Assembly (NCBI GenBank): GCA_003246365.1
Contig: QKAN01000124.1
Location: 1 to 53,995, forward strand
DNA length: 53,995 nt
Direction: 5' to 3'
Source of the DNA: Clostridia bacterium
GTDB taxonomy: Bacteria > Bacillota > Clostridia > Christensenellales > CAG-138
Positions 42,718 through 51,925 of this stretch are shown in pieces (positions within the stretch are counted from its first letter, which is position 1; each line of letters starts with the position of its first letter). The notes under the pieces were generated by a model. It was not told the DNA's origin. It ran no database searches and saw only the letters and a program-made list of their open reading frames with translations. The translations under genes were made by a program, and so were the position numbers.

Positions 42718-44229
42718 ATGAGTTATATCGAGTTTCAATCTATCAACAAATACTTCCCGGGTGTAAAAGCGCTCAGCGATATCTGTTTTCGTGCGGATAG
42801 CGGGAAAGTTTACGCGTTGCTCGGCGAGAATGGCGCGGGAAAATCTACGCTGCTGAAAATTATGAACGGGGACTATATGCCGAACGGCGGCAATATTGTC
42901 ATAGACGACAAAGTGATGCATTTTGAATCCCCGAGCGATGCAATCAGCCAAGGCATCAGCGTAATCTACCAGGAACGCCAGGTATTAAAAGAAATGACAG
43001 TTGCAGAGAACATTTTCCTCGGCAACTGGCCGCTCATGAAGGCAAAAACGGTTGACTTTGAGCGAATGAACCGCGAAACGCGCGAAATTTGCAATCGCTT
43101 CGGGCTGAATTTTGAGGCGGACGCAAAGGTAAGCACACTGAGCACCGCAATGCAGCAAATGGTTGAAATCATGAAAGCCGTCAGACGCGATTCGAAAATC
43201 ATTGCGTTTGATGAGCCGACAGCGAGCTTAAGCGATAAGGAAATCGATATTCTGTTTCGTATAATTGAGCAATTAAAACAGCAGAACAAGGTTATTTTAT
43301 ATGTGTCCCATCGCATGAAGGAAATCGCGCAGATTTCCGACGAAGTTGTTGTGTTTAAAGATGGACGTTTGGTCGGACAACTCGAAACCAGCAAAGCGAG
43401 CAGCGAAGAATTGATTCGCATGATGGTAGGTCGCCCGCTCGGCAAGGTGTTTGAAGAACTGCAGCGCAACACTGATATTGGGGACACCATACTGGAATTT
43501 AAAAACGTCACGACCGACTATATAAAGGATGTTAGTTTTTCCGTTCGCAAAGGAGAGATACTCGGGTTTGCAGGATTAGTCGGCGCCGGGCGAACAGAGA
43601 TTATGCGCGCACTGTTCGGATTGGACCGAATCTCTTCCGGCGAAATATGGCTCGAGGGAAAGCAAATCAACTGCAAATCGGCACAGGATGCGATTCGACT
43701 CGGAATTGCGATGGTGCCGGAAGACCGCAAAGATCAGGGGATTTTGCCGAACATCTCGGTTAAGGGAAACATCTCCATCGCGGTGTTGAAAACATTACTC
43801 ACCAAACTCGGTATGGTTGATGACGACAAAGAAACCGTAATTGCGGACAAAGCAATCAAAAAATACCGGATTCGGACGCCGGATGCAGACAAACAGATTT
43901 CCCAGCTATCCGGCGGAAATCAGCAAAAAGCGGTTTTGGCAAGATGGCTCGAGATGGAACCCAAGATTTTGATTCTTGACGAGCCGACAAAAGGCATCGA
44001 CGTCGGCGCAAAGGCAGAGTTTTACAGCATTATCTGCGACTGCGCGCGAGCTGGAATTACCGTTTTGATGGTATCGTCGGAACTTCCGGAAGTCATAGGA
44101 TTGAGCGATCGAATCGTGGTTGTAAGGGAAGGCAAGGTATCCGCGATTGTAGAACGCTCGGACGGAAACGAGGAAACGTTGTTGCATTTTGCAATGGTAG
44201 ACGAAAAATCCGGTGCGAATGCCAAATAA
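42718..44229 (+). CDS. Sugar ABC transporter ATPase (RbsA/AraG type)
   Basis: 503 residues, double NBD. First domain Walker A GENGAGKST (about 37-45) with signature region STAMQQMVEI. Second domain has GLVGAGRTE in the Walker A place and a standard LSGGNQQKAVLARWL signature, as usual for this family. AAGGGG eight bases before the ATG. Drives uptake of a monosaccharide with the permease and binding protein that follow. Confidence 0.92.
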   Translation: MSYIEFQSINKYFPGVKALSDICFRADSGKVYALLGENGAGKSTLLKIMNGDYMPNGGNIVIDDKVMHFESPSDAISQGISVIYQERQVLKEMTVAENIFLGNWPLMKAKTVDFERMNRETREICNRFGLNFEADAKVSTLSTAMQQMVEIMKAVRRDSKIIAFDEPTASLSDKEIDILFRIIEQLKQQNKVILYVSHRMKEIAQISDEVVVFKDGRLVGQLETSKASSEELIRMMVGRPLGKVFEELQRNTDIGDTILEFKNVTTDYIKDVSFSVRKGEILGFAGLVGAGRTEIMRALFGLDRISSGEIWLEGKQINCKSAQDAIRLGIAMVPEDRKDQGILPNISVKGNISIAVLKTLLTKLGMVDDDKETVIADKAIKKYRIRTPDADKQISQLSGGNQQKAVLARWLEMEPKILILDEPTKGIDVGAKAEFYSIICDCARAGITVLMVSSELPEVIGLSDRIVVVREGKVSAIVERSDGNEETLLHFAMVDEKSGANAK

Positions 44230-44325
44230 TAGAAATACTGAACGGCGATGATCGCTGAAGTTTATTACCATAGGTCTTTTTCAAAGGTAACTATCGAAAA
44301 TTCTTGAAAGTTCAGGGTGAGAATT

Positions 44326-45321
44326 ATGCAAGGGAATCTGATTACACGGTTTAAAAAAAGCGACTTTATGGAGAAGATATCGCTTGTCATTGCGCTTGTC
44401 GTGATGGTGGTGCTGTTTTCCATTTTTAATCCGAACTATGCGACCAGTCAAAACCTGACAAACATATTGGTTGCTTGTTCTTTGATGGGTTTTGTGGCGA
44501 TCGCTGAAACATATTTGATTATTGCAAATCAAATCGATCTCTCTGCGGGGTCGATGGCCGCCTTTTCCAGCGTGCTGAGCGCGCTTCTCGTAAAAGCCGG
44601 ATTTGCTCCCTGGATCGCGCTTATATTGGCGGTATTGGCCGGTTGCTTGATCGGCGCGATGAATGCAGCTTCGATTAACCACCTAAAGCTCCAACCGTTT
44701 ATCGCAACGCTTGCATCCATGTCGATTGTACGCGGCTTTGCCTACATCCTTTGCTCCGGCAAAGCGGTCGGCATTTCCAACGCGGCATACAACAGAATCG
44801 GATCGTTCCGCATACTCGGGTTTTTGCCGATTCCTGTTCTTATCCTGGTTCTTGCCTATATCATTTTCGGAACAGTGCTTGCAAAAACATACTTCGGGCG
44901 CAGCATCTATGTGCTCGGCGGTAATGCTTATGCCGCGAAACTCGCGGGTCTTAACCCGACGAAGATCATCTATAAGCTGTATATCATCTCTGGCGGCATG
45001 GCGGCGCTTGCCGGTGCACTGCTTGCAGCGCGTATGAATTCGGGACAGCCTTCCTCGGCAGACGGACTGGAGTTCGATGCGGTTACGGCGGCGGTTCTTG
45101 GCGGCGCGGCATTTACGGGCGGCACTGGAACGATACTCGGAACCCTGCTGGGCATGCTGATTTTGCAGGGGTTCAACACAGGTTTGCTGATGCTTGGCGT
45201 ACAGACGTTCTGGCAGCAGGTTGCAAAAGGTGCGCTGCTTGTTATCGCGTTGACGTTCGACTATCTGCGTAAGCAATCCCGCATCAAAAAAGAACTCGAG
45301 GAGAGCAAAGCGCTTCGTTAA
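44326..45321 (+). CDS. Sugar ABC permease (RbsC/AraH type)
   Basis: 331 residues, eight to ten membrane helices, BPD_transp_2 family. Family blocks visible are IANQIDLSAGSMAAFSSV, NAYAAKLAGLN and LGGAAFTGGTGTILGTLLG. ATG 44326 is preferred over a GTG three codons earlier because AGGGTGA sits five bases upstream of it. One permease gene implies a homodimeric channel. Confidence 0.91.
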   Translation: MQGNLITRFKKSDFMEKISLVIALVVMVVLFSIFNPNYATSQNLTNILVACSLMGFVAIAETYLIIANQIDLSAGSMAAFSSVLSALLVKAGFAPWIALILAVLAGCLIGAMNAASINHLKLQPFIATLASMSIVRGFAYILCSGKAVGISNAAYNRIGSFRILGFLPIPVLILVLAYIIFGTVLAKTYFGRSIYVLGGNAYAAKLAGLNPTKIIYKLYIISGGMAALAGALLAARMNSGQPSSADGLEFDAVTAAVLGGAAFTGGTGTILGTLLGMLILQGFNTGLLMLGVQTFWQQVAKGALLVIALTFDYLRKQSRIKKELEESKALR

Positions 45322-45343
45322 ACAGAAGCCGGATTATGTCTTC

Positions 45344-45370
45344 AACCCGTGTCTGCGCAGTGCGGGTTTT
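45344..45370 (+). other. Hairpin before the sugar-binding protein gene
   Basis: AACCCG (45344-45349) / CGGGTT (45363-45368), extendable by three wobble pairs, with a short T run after it. It resembles a weak terminator or processing site between the permease and binding-protein genes. Confidence 0.45.
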
Positions 45371-45397
45371 GATAGAGCAAAATCAAAAGGAGGAAAT

Positions 45398-46465
45398 ATG
45401 ATGAAGAAAACAAAATTGGTTCTTATCATGGTTATGGTTTTAGCAATGTCGATGACGGCCCTGCTGGGATGCACATCGACAACGGCTCCAACAGAAACAG
45501 CGACAGCGGACGCAACGGAAGCCCCGGCGGAAGCTACATCTGCGGAAACTGCCACAGACGACGGATTTGTAATCGTTGGCCTCTATAAGATGGGCACTGC
45601 GGAATGGTTCCTGCAGGAAGGCGAAGCCTCCCGTCAGATCATTGAAGCAGCGGGCGGCACCTTCAAGTACATGGACTGCGAAACCGATGGCGCGAAGTTC
45701 ATGGAAATGCTGGACACCTGCATCGCTGATAAAGTTGACGGCGTTTTGACCTGCATCCCGGATCAGAACCTGAGCCAGGCTGCTGTTGCGAAACTCTCCG
45801 AAGCCGGCATTCCCGTGATTGCCTGCGACGATGCACTCGAAGATGAAAACGGAACCCTTCTTGCTCCCTGGGTAGGAATCGATGCATACAACATTGGCGC
45901 CGGCATCGGCGAATGGGCTGCACAGTATATTCAGGACAACAACCTTCTGGATGACCCGAGCTTCGGCATTATGCTGATGACTGCGGATACAGTATCCAGC
46001 TGCGTACCGCGCACCGAAGGCCAGATTGACAAGCTGACGGAACTGCTGCCCGGTATCGATGCAAAAATCTATCGTGCGGATCATGACACCAACATGGAAA
46101 CCGGTAACGTTGCGGCATCTGCCGTCATCACCGGTAACCCGCAGATCACGAAATGGCTCGTCCTTGCGGTTTCTGACGAAGGCGCTGTTGGCGCAGCGCG
46201 CGCGCTTGAGTCTGCTGGCCTAGCGGCCGATTCAATGTGCGTAGGCCTCGGCGGATACTATTGCCCCGAAGAATTCGCAAACGAGACCTCTCCGTTCCGT
46301 GCGGCGGCCTACTTCTCTGCCCGCGGCGTAGGCGGCGCGGCAGCGCAGGAAATGCTGGATTACCTCCAGAACGGCACGCCCATCCCGGAAAAATATGCTG
46401 TTAGCGCAGATATCGTTGAATATGGCGATGATCTGGCGACCATCATGCCGGAATATGCCGGATAA
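45398..46465 (+). CDS. Sugar-binding lipoprotein (AraF-like)
   Basis: 355 residues with a lipoprotein signal (TALLGC, Cys25), a Thr/Ala/Glu-rich linker (about 27-52) and a type I periplasmic-binding domain (about 55-350). The order of motifs (GTAEWFLQEGEASRQI, CIPDQNLSQAAVAKL, IACDDALEDENG, then WLVLAVSDEGAVGAARALE) resembles L-arabinose-binding protein AraF, which binds L-arabinose, D-galactose and D-fucose. Given the galactonate route nearby, D-galactose is a reasonable ligand. AAAAGGAGG precedes the ATG; a terminator follows. Confidence 0.88.
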   Translation: MMKKTKLVLIMVMVLAMSMTALLGCTSTTAPTETATADATEAPAEATSAETATDDGFVIVGLYKMGTAEWFLQEGEASRQIIEAAGGTFKYMDCETDGAKFMEMLDTCIADKVDGVLTCIPDQNLSQAAVAKLSEAGIPVIACDDALEDENGTLLAPWVGIDAYNIGAGIGEWAAQYIQDNNLLDDPSFGIMLMTADTVSSCVPRTEGQIDKLTELLPGIDAKIYRADHDTNMETGNVAASAVITGNPQITKWLVLAVSDEGAVGAARALESAGLAADSMCVGLGGYYCPEEFANETSPFRAAAYFSARGVGGAAAQEMLDYLQNGTPIPEKYAVSADIVEYGDDLATIMPEYAG

Positions 46466-46493
46466 AGACTGATCAAAGAACACGTATGAAAGA

Positions 46494-46523
46494 AGGGGCC
46501 GTAGAACTTCTACGGCCCTTTCT
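46494..46523 (+). terminator. Terminator after the sugar importer
   Basis: Stem GGGCCGTAGAA / TTCTACGGCCC (46496-46518), followed by TTTCT. Likely a partial stop, since the next gene continues in the same direction. Confidence 0.75.
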
Positions 46524-46619
46524 AAAAAAAGCTTGGTGCTAACGTTGCTTTTATAAGCACGATGAAACTTACCATCAAAAAGAACGATACTCGAAAAAAG
46601 CCGCGAAAGACTGGAAACC

Positions 46620-47408
46620 ATGAACGATCACAAATTAAAATTTGAAGAAATGTTGCCATGTGAGCTTCTGAATCAAATCAAAGGAGCTTCCATCGCATAT
46701 ATTCCGATTGGCAGTATGGAATGGCACGGCCCGCATATGGCAATGGGGATGGATACCGCGCACGCATATGCGGTAGCGCTCGGTATTGCGGAGCGTCTCG
46801 GCGGGGCTGTTTTGCCGCCGCTCTATGTTGGAACGGAAAAGAAACGTTCACCGGAAACGCTCAAAAAAATCGGGTTCAGCGGAGATGAAAAAATCACCGG
46901 CATGGACTTTCCAAACAATACCGTGAAAAGCATGTATTGGCCGGAAGAATTGTTTCGAACCGTAATACAACAGCAGGCGAGATTTCTTTGCGATATGGGC
47001 TTTCAAAATGTTGTGCTGGTGAACGGACATGGCGCGGACAACCAGATTATGGTACTGGAACAAATAGCGCAGGAGCTGTCTAGCAGCACAAATTCGCGCG
47101 TGATCGCGCAATTTGTTTTGTTTGAAGGCAGTGGCGCGGGCGTTGGTCATGCAGGGTTGCTTGAAACAGCGGTGATGCAGGCGCTTGTTCCGCAAGGGGT
47201 GGACATAACCGCTCTTCCAGAAAAACCGGAAAAGCTGAAAAACACAGAATTCGCAATTGTGGACAGCGAAACGTTCTCAAACGGAGGGAACGATGACAAT
47301 ACCGTGCGTTACGATCCGCGCGATGCAACGGTAGCGCTCGGAAAGAGCATTATTCAATATGAAGTGGAACATTGCCTAAAAGAGCTGATGTTAAAAATCG
47401 AACGCTGA
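46620..47408 (+). CDS. Creatininase-family metal-dependent hydrolase
   Basis: 262 residues. The metal motif is SMEWHGPHMAMGMDTAHA with Glu34, His36 and Asp45, the same numbers as in characterised creatininase, and NGHGAD with His137. The second-site Glu of creatininase (NGHYEN) is replaced here (Ala139), as in many relatives of other function. Members hydrolyse creatinine, formamide-type intermediates or process MftA-like peptides. Here it follows a sugar importer, a setting often seen for uncharacterised members. I cannot name the substrate. Confidence 0.85.
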   Translation: MNDHKLKFEEMLPCELLNQIKGASIAYIPIGSMEWHGPHMAMGMDTAHAYAVALGIAERLGGAVLPPLYVGTEKKRSPETLKKIGFSGDEKITGMDFPNNTVKSMYWPEELFRTVIQQQARFLCDMGFQNVVLVNGHGADNQIMVLEQIAQELSSSTNSRVIAQFVLFEGSGAGVGHAGLLETAVMQALVPQGVDITALPEKPEKLKNTEFAIVDSETFSNGGNDDNTVRYDPRDATVALGKSIIQYEVEHCLKELMLKIER

Positions 47409-47427
47409 TAGGGGGCAATTTGCGCTT

Positions 47428-47462
47428 CGGATTGGGAAAGCGTATCTGCGACTTCCAATCCG
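47428..47462 (+). other. Intercistronic hairpin
   Basis: Perfect 8-bp stem CGGATTGG (47428-47435) / CCAATCCG (47455-47462) in the 145-base gap before the DUF5107 gene. No T tract; function unknown. Confidence 0.4.
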
Positions 47463-47553
47463 CTATAAAAATGAATTTGAACAAACCGGCGGATTTCACA
47501 TGCGCCGAGACAATAGAGCGGAGACTCTGCCGCGGTTGAAGGAGTACAGAGCA

Positions 47554-50500
47554 ATGGAATGCGCACAATTGAAGCACGTCGCATCGGGCGTAAAGGTATG
47601 GCAGGAAGATGTGGTGATTCCCACATATCCGGTCGGCGAACCAAATCACAATCCAATTTTTCTGGAAAAGCGGGTTTATCAGGGGAGCTCAGGAAAGGTA
47701 TATCCGCATCCTGTTATTGAGAGCATTGGCGATGAACCCGAGAACAAGACGTATCGAGTGGTATGTCTTGAAAACAAATATCTGTTTATCATGGTTTTGC
47801 CGGAGCTTGGCGGACGAATTCAGCGCGCATATGATAAAACGAACGGCTATGATTTCGTTTATTATAATCAGGTAATCAAACCGGCATTGGTTGGCCTTGC
47901 CGGACCATGGATTTCCGGTGGAATCGAGTTTAACTGGCCGCAGCATCATCGTCCGAGCACGTTTGATCCGGTGGAATACGACATGGTGGAACACGAAGAC
48001 GGCAGCTGCAGTGTCATAGTAAGCGAAATTGAAAACATGTTTCGCACAAAGGGAATGGCGACGATGACGCTGCTTCCGGACACGGCGTATCTAAAGATTG
48101 ACGTTCAACTCTACAACCGCACCTCGTTGCCGCAGACATTTCTATGGTGGGCAAATCCAGCTGTAGCGGTCAACGACAATACGCAGTCCGTTTTTCCGCC
48201 GGATGTGACCGCCGTGATGGATCACGGAAAGCGGGATGTGTCTTCGTTTCCGATTGCGACAGGGGTTTATTATAAACAGGATTATTCCGCGGGCGTAGAT
48301 ATTTCACGCTATAAAAACATACCGGTGCCGACGTCATATATGGCATATCGCTCCAAATATGATTTTGTCGGCGGATATGATTATGGAAAACAGGCGGGCA
48401 TTTTGCATGTTGCAGATCATCATATTTCGCCTGGTAAAAAACAATGGACATGGGGATGCGGCGATTTTGGTAAAGCATGGGATCGCAATTTAACCGATGA
48501 AGACGGCCCGTACATTGAGTTGATGACGGGGTGTTTTACGGACAACCAGCCGGATTTCACCTGGCTGATGCCGTATGAAGAAAAAACATTCACCCAATAT
48601 TTCATGCCATACCAGAAGGTTGGCGTGGTGAAAAACGCAAACATAAACGCGGCGGTCGCGCTGGAACTGCAAGGAAATCTTGCTTCGATCGACGTTTATA
48701 CGACCACGCAGGTTGATTTGGCAAAGGTTGTTCTTTTTGAAAACGGAGAGACCGTTTTTTCTCGCAGCGTTAACATTTCCCCAACTGCTGTATTTCATTC
48801 AGAGATTCCTGTTTCCGCGTCGCGTCCCGATTTGCTCGAACTGCGTGTTTTTAACCAGCAGGGCAACTTGATTATTTCTTATCAGCCGGAAACGCCGAAC
48901 GATGAACCAATGCCGGAACCCGCAAAGCCGGTACCGCTGCCGGAAGATGTTGCGAGCAACGAGGACCTGTTTTTGTATGGATTGCATCTGGAGCAATATC
49001 GGCATGCAACTTATCGCGCGGAGGATTATTATCGGGAGGGACTCAGACGCGACCCGACCGACACGCGAATAAACAACGCCTATGGGGTGTTGTTACTGCG
49101 CCGCGGACAGTTGGAAGAGGCGGAAGTATATCTCAAAGCCGCAGTCAAAAAGTGGACGCGTTCGAATCCCAATCCATATGATGGCGAGTCGTTCTATCAT
49201 CTCGGCGTATGCAGAAGATTGTTGGGAAAACGCGACGAAGCATATGATAACCTGTACAAAGCGACATGGAGCGCGGCACAACAGGAAAACGCATTTTATG
49301 CGATGGCCTGCATTTGCGCGGAAAAGAAAGAAGATACGCTCGCGCTTGAGCATGCCGAACGCGGCCTTGTGCGAAATGCCCATAATATGAAGGCGCGCAT
49401 GCTCAAAACGGCATTGCTGCGCAGACTGAACAAAACGGATGAAGCGTTACGCTTTGCCCGGGAAACGTTGACAATCGATCATATGGATCTGGCAACGCAA
49501 TATGAGTTATCATTTGCGCAAGATGGCGATAAGACCGCGCTAAAAGCGCGACTGGCCGCCAACCCGAACTGGGCAATTGAACTTGCGCTGGACTATGCGG
49601 ATTGTGGATTTTATGACGACGCTATTAGCGTTCTTTGCCAACATTGCGAAGGCAAGGACGAAAAGTGCGTTTATCCAATGGTATACTACCATCTTGCTGC
49701 AATCTATGAGTGGGCCGGATGCACAACAAAAGCCGATCAGACCAGAAAACTTGCCGGCGCTGCGCAATCCGACCATTGCTTCCCGCACCGGGTCGAAGAT
49801 ATGCTTGCTTTGCAGGCTGCATTGGCGCTGTCGCCGGAGGATTCGCGCGGCTGGTATTATCTTGGAAACCTCTATTATGACAAGTTGCGCTATGACGATG
49901 CGATGCATGCATGGGAAAAGAGCCGCGAAATCGACGAAGCATTTCCCACCGTGCACAGAAATCTTTCGTTGGCATATTTTAACAAGAGAAGCGATGCTTG
50001 CCTTTCTCAAAAAGAGATGGAGCGAGCGTTTACCCTGGACGAAACAGACGCGCGCGTTTTGATGGAGCTCGATCAACTCTATAAAAAAATTGGAAAAACG
50101 CCGAAAGAACGCCTGAATTTTTTGAAAGAGTATATTCCGCTTGTTGTTTCCCGGGACGATCTCTATGTAGAATTTGTGACGCTGCATAATTTAACCGGAC
50201 AGTACGAGCGGGCGTTGGAACTGATTGAGAGCCATCGCTTCCATCCATGGGAAGGCGGAGAAGGCAAAGTTTCCGCGCAGTATATCGCAGCCTTGGTGGC
50301 GCTTGCGCAAAAAGCGATTCTCGAAAACGCAACCGATAAAGCGCTGGAACTGTTGGTTAAGGCACAAGTGTATCCGGAAAATCTAGGCGAAGGCAAGCTG
50401 GCCAATGCAAAAGAAAATAATATCTTCTATTGGATGGGCAGAGCATATGCGGCCGCAGGGGATCACAAAAACGAAACGCGCTGTTTTTCCGCCGCGGCGA

Positions 50501-50883
50501 TGGGAGACGAGGAACCCGCGGGAATGATGTATTATAACGATCAGCCACCCGAAATGGTATTTTACAAGGGGTTGGCACTGCGCGAACTTGGCAGACAAGC
50601 GGAGGCAAAGCGTTGCTTCGACCGACTCGTATCATATGGAATGCAGCATGAGAACGATCATGTGCGGATCGACTTCTTTGCGGTTTCATTGCCTGATCTG
50701 ATGATTTTTGACGAAGATCTGGATGAGCGCAACCAAATCCATTGCCGGTTCATGACCGCACTTGGTCTGCTAGGAAACGGGTTGACGAAAGAAGCGCGCG
50801 AGCTATTGGAAAATACGGGCTTGCGAAGCCCGAATCATCAGGGAATTCAAACGCACATGGAACTGCTGAAATGGCTCGGTTAA
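47554..50883 (+). CDS. DUF5107-TPR protein
   Basis: 1109 residues from ATG 47554 (AAGGAG nine bases upstream; earlier in-frame starts lack a site). The N-terminal ~330 residues look like the DUF5107 domain, a galactose-mutarotase-like fold (MVLPELGGRIQRAYDKTNGYDFVYYN; GGIEFNWPQHHRP). A beta-rich linker (about 360-450) follows, then ~650 residues of TPR-type helical repeats (for example DTRINNAYGVLLLRRGQLEEAEVYLKAAV and GWYYLGNLYYDKLRYDDAMHAWEKSREID). No signal peptide. Such proteins occur in sugar-use clusters, but their activity is unknown; binding or remodelling of a glycoside is plausible. It overlaps the next gene, an epimerase-fold protein. Confidence 0.85.
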   Translation: MECAQLKHVASGVKVWQEDVVIPTYPVGEPNHNPIFLEKRVYQGSSGKVYPHPVIESIGDEPENKTYRVVCLENKYLFIMVLPELGGRIQRAYDKTNGYDFVYYNQVIKPALVGLAGPWISGGIEFNWPQHHRPSTFDPVEYDMVEHEDGSCSVIVSEIENMFRTKGMATMTLLPDTAYLKIDVQLYNRTSLPQTFLWWANPAVAVNDNTQSVFPPDVTAVMDHGKRDVSSFPIATGVYYKQDYSAGVDISRYKNIPVPTSYMAYRSKYDFVGGYDYGKQAGILHVADHHISPGKKQWTWGCGDFGKAWDRNLTDEDGPYIELMTGCFTDNQPDFTWLMPYEEKTFTQYFMPYQKVGVVKNANINAAVALELQGNLASIDVYTTTQVDLAKVVLFENGETVFSRSVNISPTAVFHSEIPVSASRPDLLELRVFNQQGNLIISYQPETPNDEPMPEPAKPVPLPEDVASNEDLFLYGLHLEQYRHATYRAEDYYREGLRRDPTDTRINNAYGVLLLRRGQLEEAEVYLKAAVKKWTRSNPNPYDGESFYHLGVCRRLLGKRDEAYDNLYKATWSAAQQENAFYAMACICAEKKEDTLALEHAERGLVRNAHNMKARMLKTALLRRLNKTDEALRFARETLTIDHMDLATQYELSFAQDGDKTALKARLAANPNWAIELALDYADCGFYDDAISVLCQHCEGKDEKCVYPMVYYHLAAIYEWAGCTTKADQTRKLAGAAQSDHCFPHRVEDMLALQAALALSPEDSRGWYYLGNLYYDKLRYDDAMHAWEKSREIDEAFPTVHRNLSLAYFNKRSDACLSQKEMERAFTLDETDARVLMELDQLYKKIGKTPKERLNFLKEYIPLVVSRDDLYVEFVTLHNLTGQYERALELIESHRFHPWEGGEGKVSAQYIAALVALAQKAILENATDKALELLVKAQVYPENLGEGKLANAKENNIFYWMGRAYAAAGDHKNETRCFSAAAMGDEEPAGMMYYNDQPPEMVFYKGLALRELGRQAEAKRCFDRLVSYGMQHENDHVRIDFFAVSLPDLMIFDEDLDERNQIHCRFMTALGLLGNGLTKEARELLENTGLRSPNHQGIQTHMELLKWLG

Positions 50884-51812
50884 CGTATAACAAAACAGTA
50901 GATGGCATAAACGCGGTTGTTTTGGAAAACGAACAACTGCGTTGTGTCTGCCTGCCTGAATTCGGCGGAAAAATCGCATCGATTTATGAGAAGCAAAAGG
51001 GTTTTGAACTTTTGTTTCAAAACCCGAAACCAGCGTATCGACATGCTGCTATCGGAGACCATTTTGGCGATTATGAAGCCTGCGGATTTGATGATGCGTT
51101 TCCAAACATCGATGCGGGTGTTGTGCAAACGCCGCACGGGGAAATTCAATACTTTGATCACGGGGAAATTTGGTCGGCTCGCTTTCATTCTCAAATAGAC
51201 GGAGAAAACCTGACGCTGAGCTATGAGAGCCCGTATTTGGGATATCACTATGAGAAAACATTATCACTTCTTGAAGATACGATTACCATACAATATCGAA
51301 TTACAAACAGAAGCGACAGATCGTTTCCCTGCATTTGGGCGTGTCATTGCCTTGTAAACTATAGCGAGGACATGCAAATCGTGTTTCCGAACGGGACGCA
51401 ACGGATTCAAACGGTGATGGATACACCTCTGCTGGGCGATGCAAATTCAATTTACCGGTTTCCCAAGGATACAATTGACGGACGCGATTATGATTTTACA
51501 AGTGTTCCGCCTATGGACGGAAAAACGATGCTGAAATACTACTGCGCCGATACGGTGTTGGAAGGTGTTTGCGGATATCGCTATCCGTCTCAGGGCATAG
51601 AAGCACGTATTCGTTATGATTCGTCAAAGCTGCCGTATTTGGGATTCTGGTTAACAGCGGGGGGATATCGCGGAGATTGCAACTGCGCGCTGGAACCAAC
51701 AAACGGTTTTTTCGACAGCATTGAGATTGCACAAAAAAACAAAAAATGTCCCGAGCTGAATCCGGGAGAAGAGAATGTTTTTAGCATTTCAATATCGTTA
51801 GCTGAATTGTAA
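50871..51812 (+). CDS. Aldose-1-epimerase-family protein
   Basis: 313 residues from ATG 50871, overlapping the DUF5107 gene by 13 bases. The galactose mutarotase fold is indicated by VCLPEFGGKIASIYEKQKGFELLFQN, a CGFDDAFPNID block, the central ITNRSDRSFPCIWACHCL with His, and CALEPTNGFFDS near the end with Glu. It may interconvert anomers of the imported sugar for the dehydrogenase. Some members act on other sugars or are non-catalytic binders. The start is set mainly by homology-like content, as the ribosome site is weak. Confidence 0.84.
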   Translation: MARLTYNKTVDGINAVVLENEQLRCVCLPEFGGKIASIYEKQKGFELLFQNPKPAYRHAAIGDHFGDYEACGFDDAFPNIDAGVVQTPHGEIQYFDHGEIWSARFHSQIDGENLTLSYESPYLGYHYEKTLSLLEDTITIQYRITNRSDRSFPCIWACHCLVNYSEDMQIVFPNGTQRIQTVMDTPLLGDANSIYRFPKDTIDGRDYDFTSVPPMDGKTMLKYYCADTVLEGVCGYRYPSQGIEARIRYDSSKLPYLGFWLTAGGYRGDCNCALEPTNGFFDSIEIAQKNKKCPELNPGEENVFSISISLAEL

Positions 51813-51884
51813 ATTTAAGTGTCTTTTGTGACTATGTATTTCTCTGAGGTACCTGTAAAAGAACAAAAAATATGACGATAAAGG

Positions 51885-51917
51885 AAAAGCTCTCCGTTTG
51901 GAGAGCATTTTCTTTCT
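51885..51917. terminator. Bidirectional terminator
   Basis: AAAAGCTCTCC-GTTT-GGAGAGC-ATTTTC: 7-bp GC-rich stem (51889-51906) with A residues left and T residues right, between convergent genes. Confidence 0.8.
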
Positions 51918-51925
51918 GTAAACAT

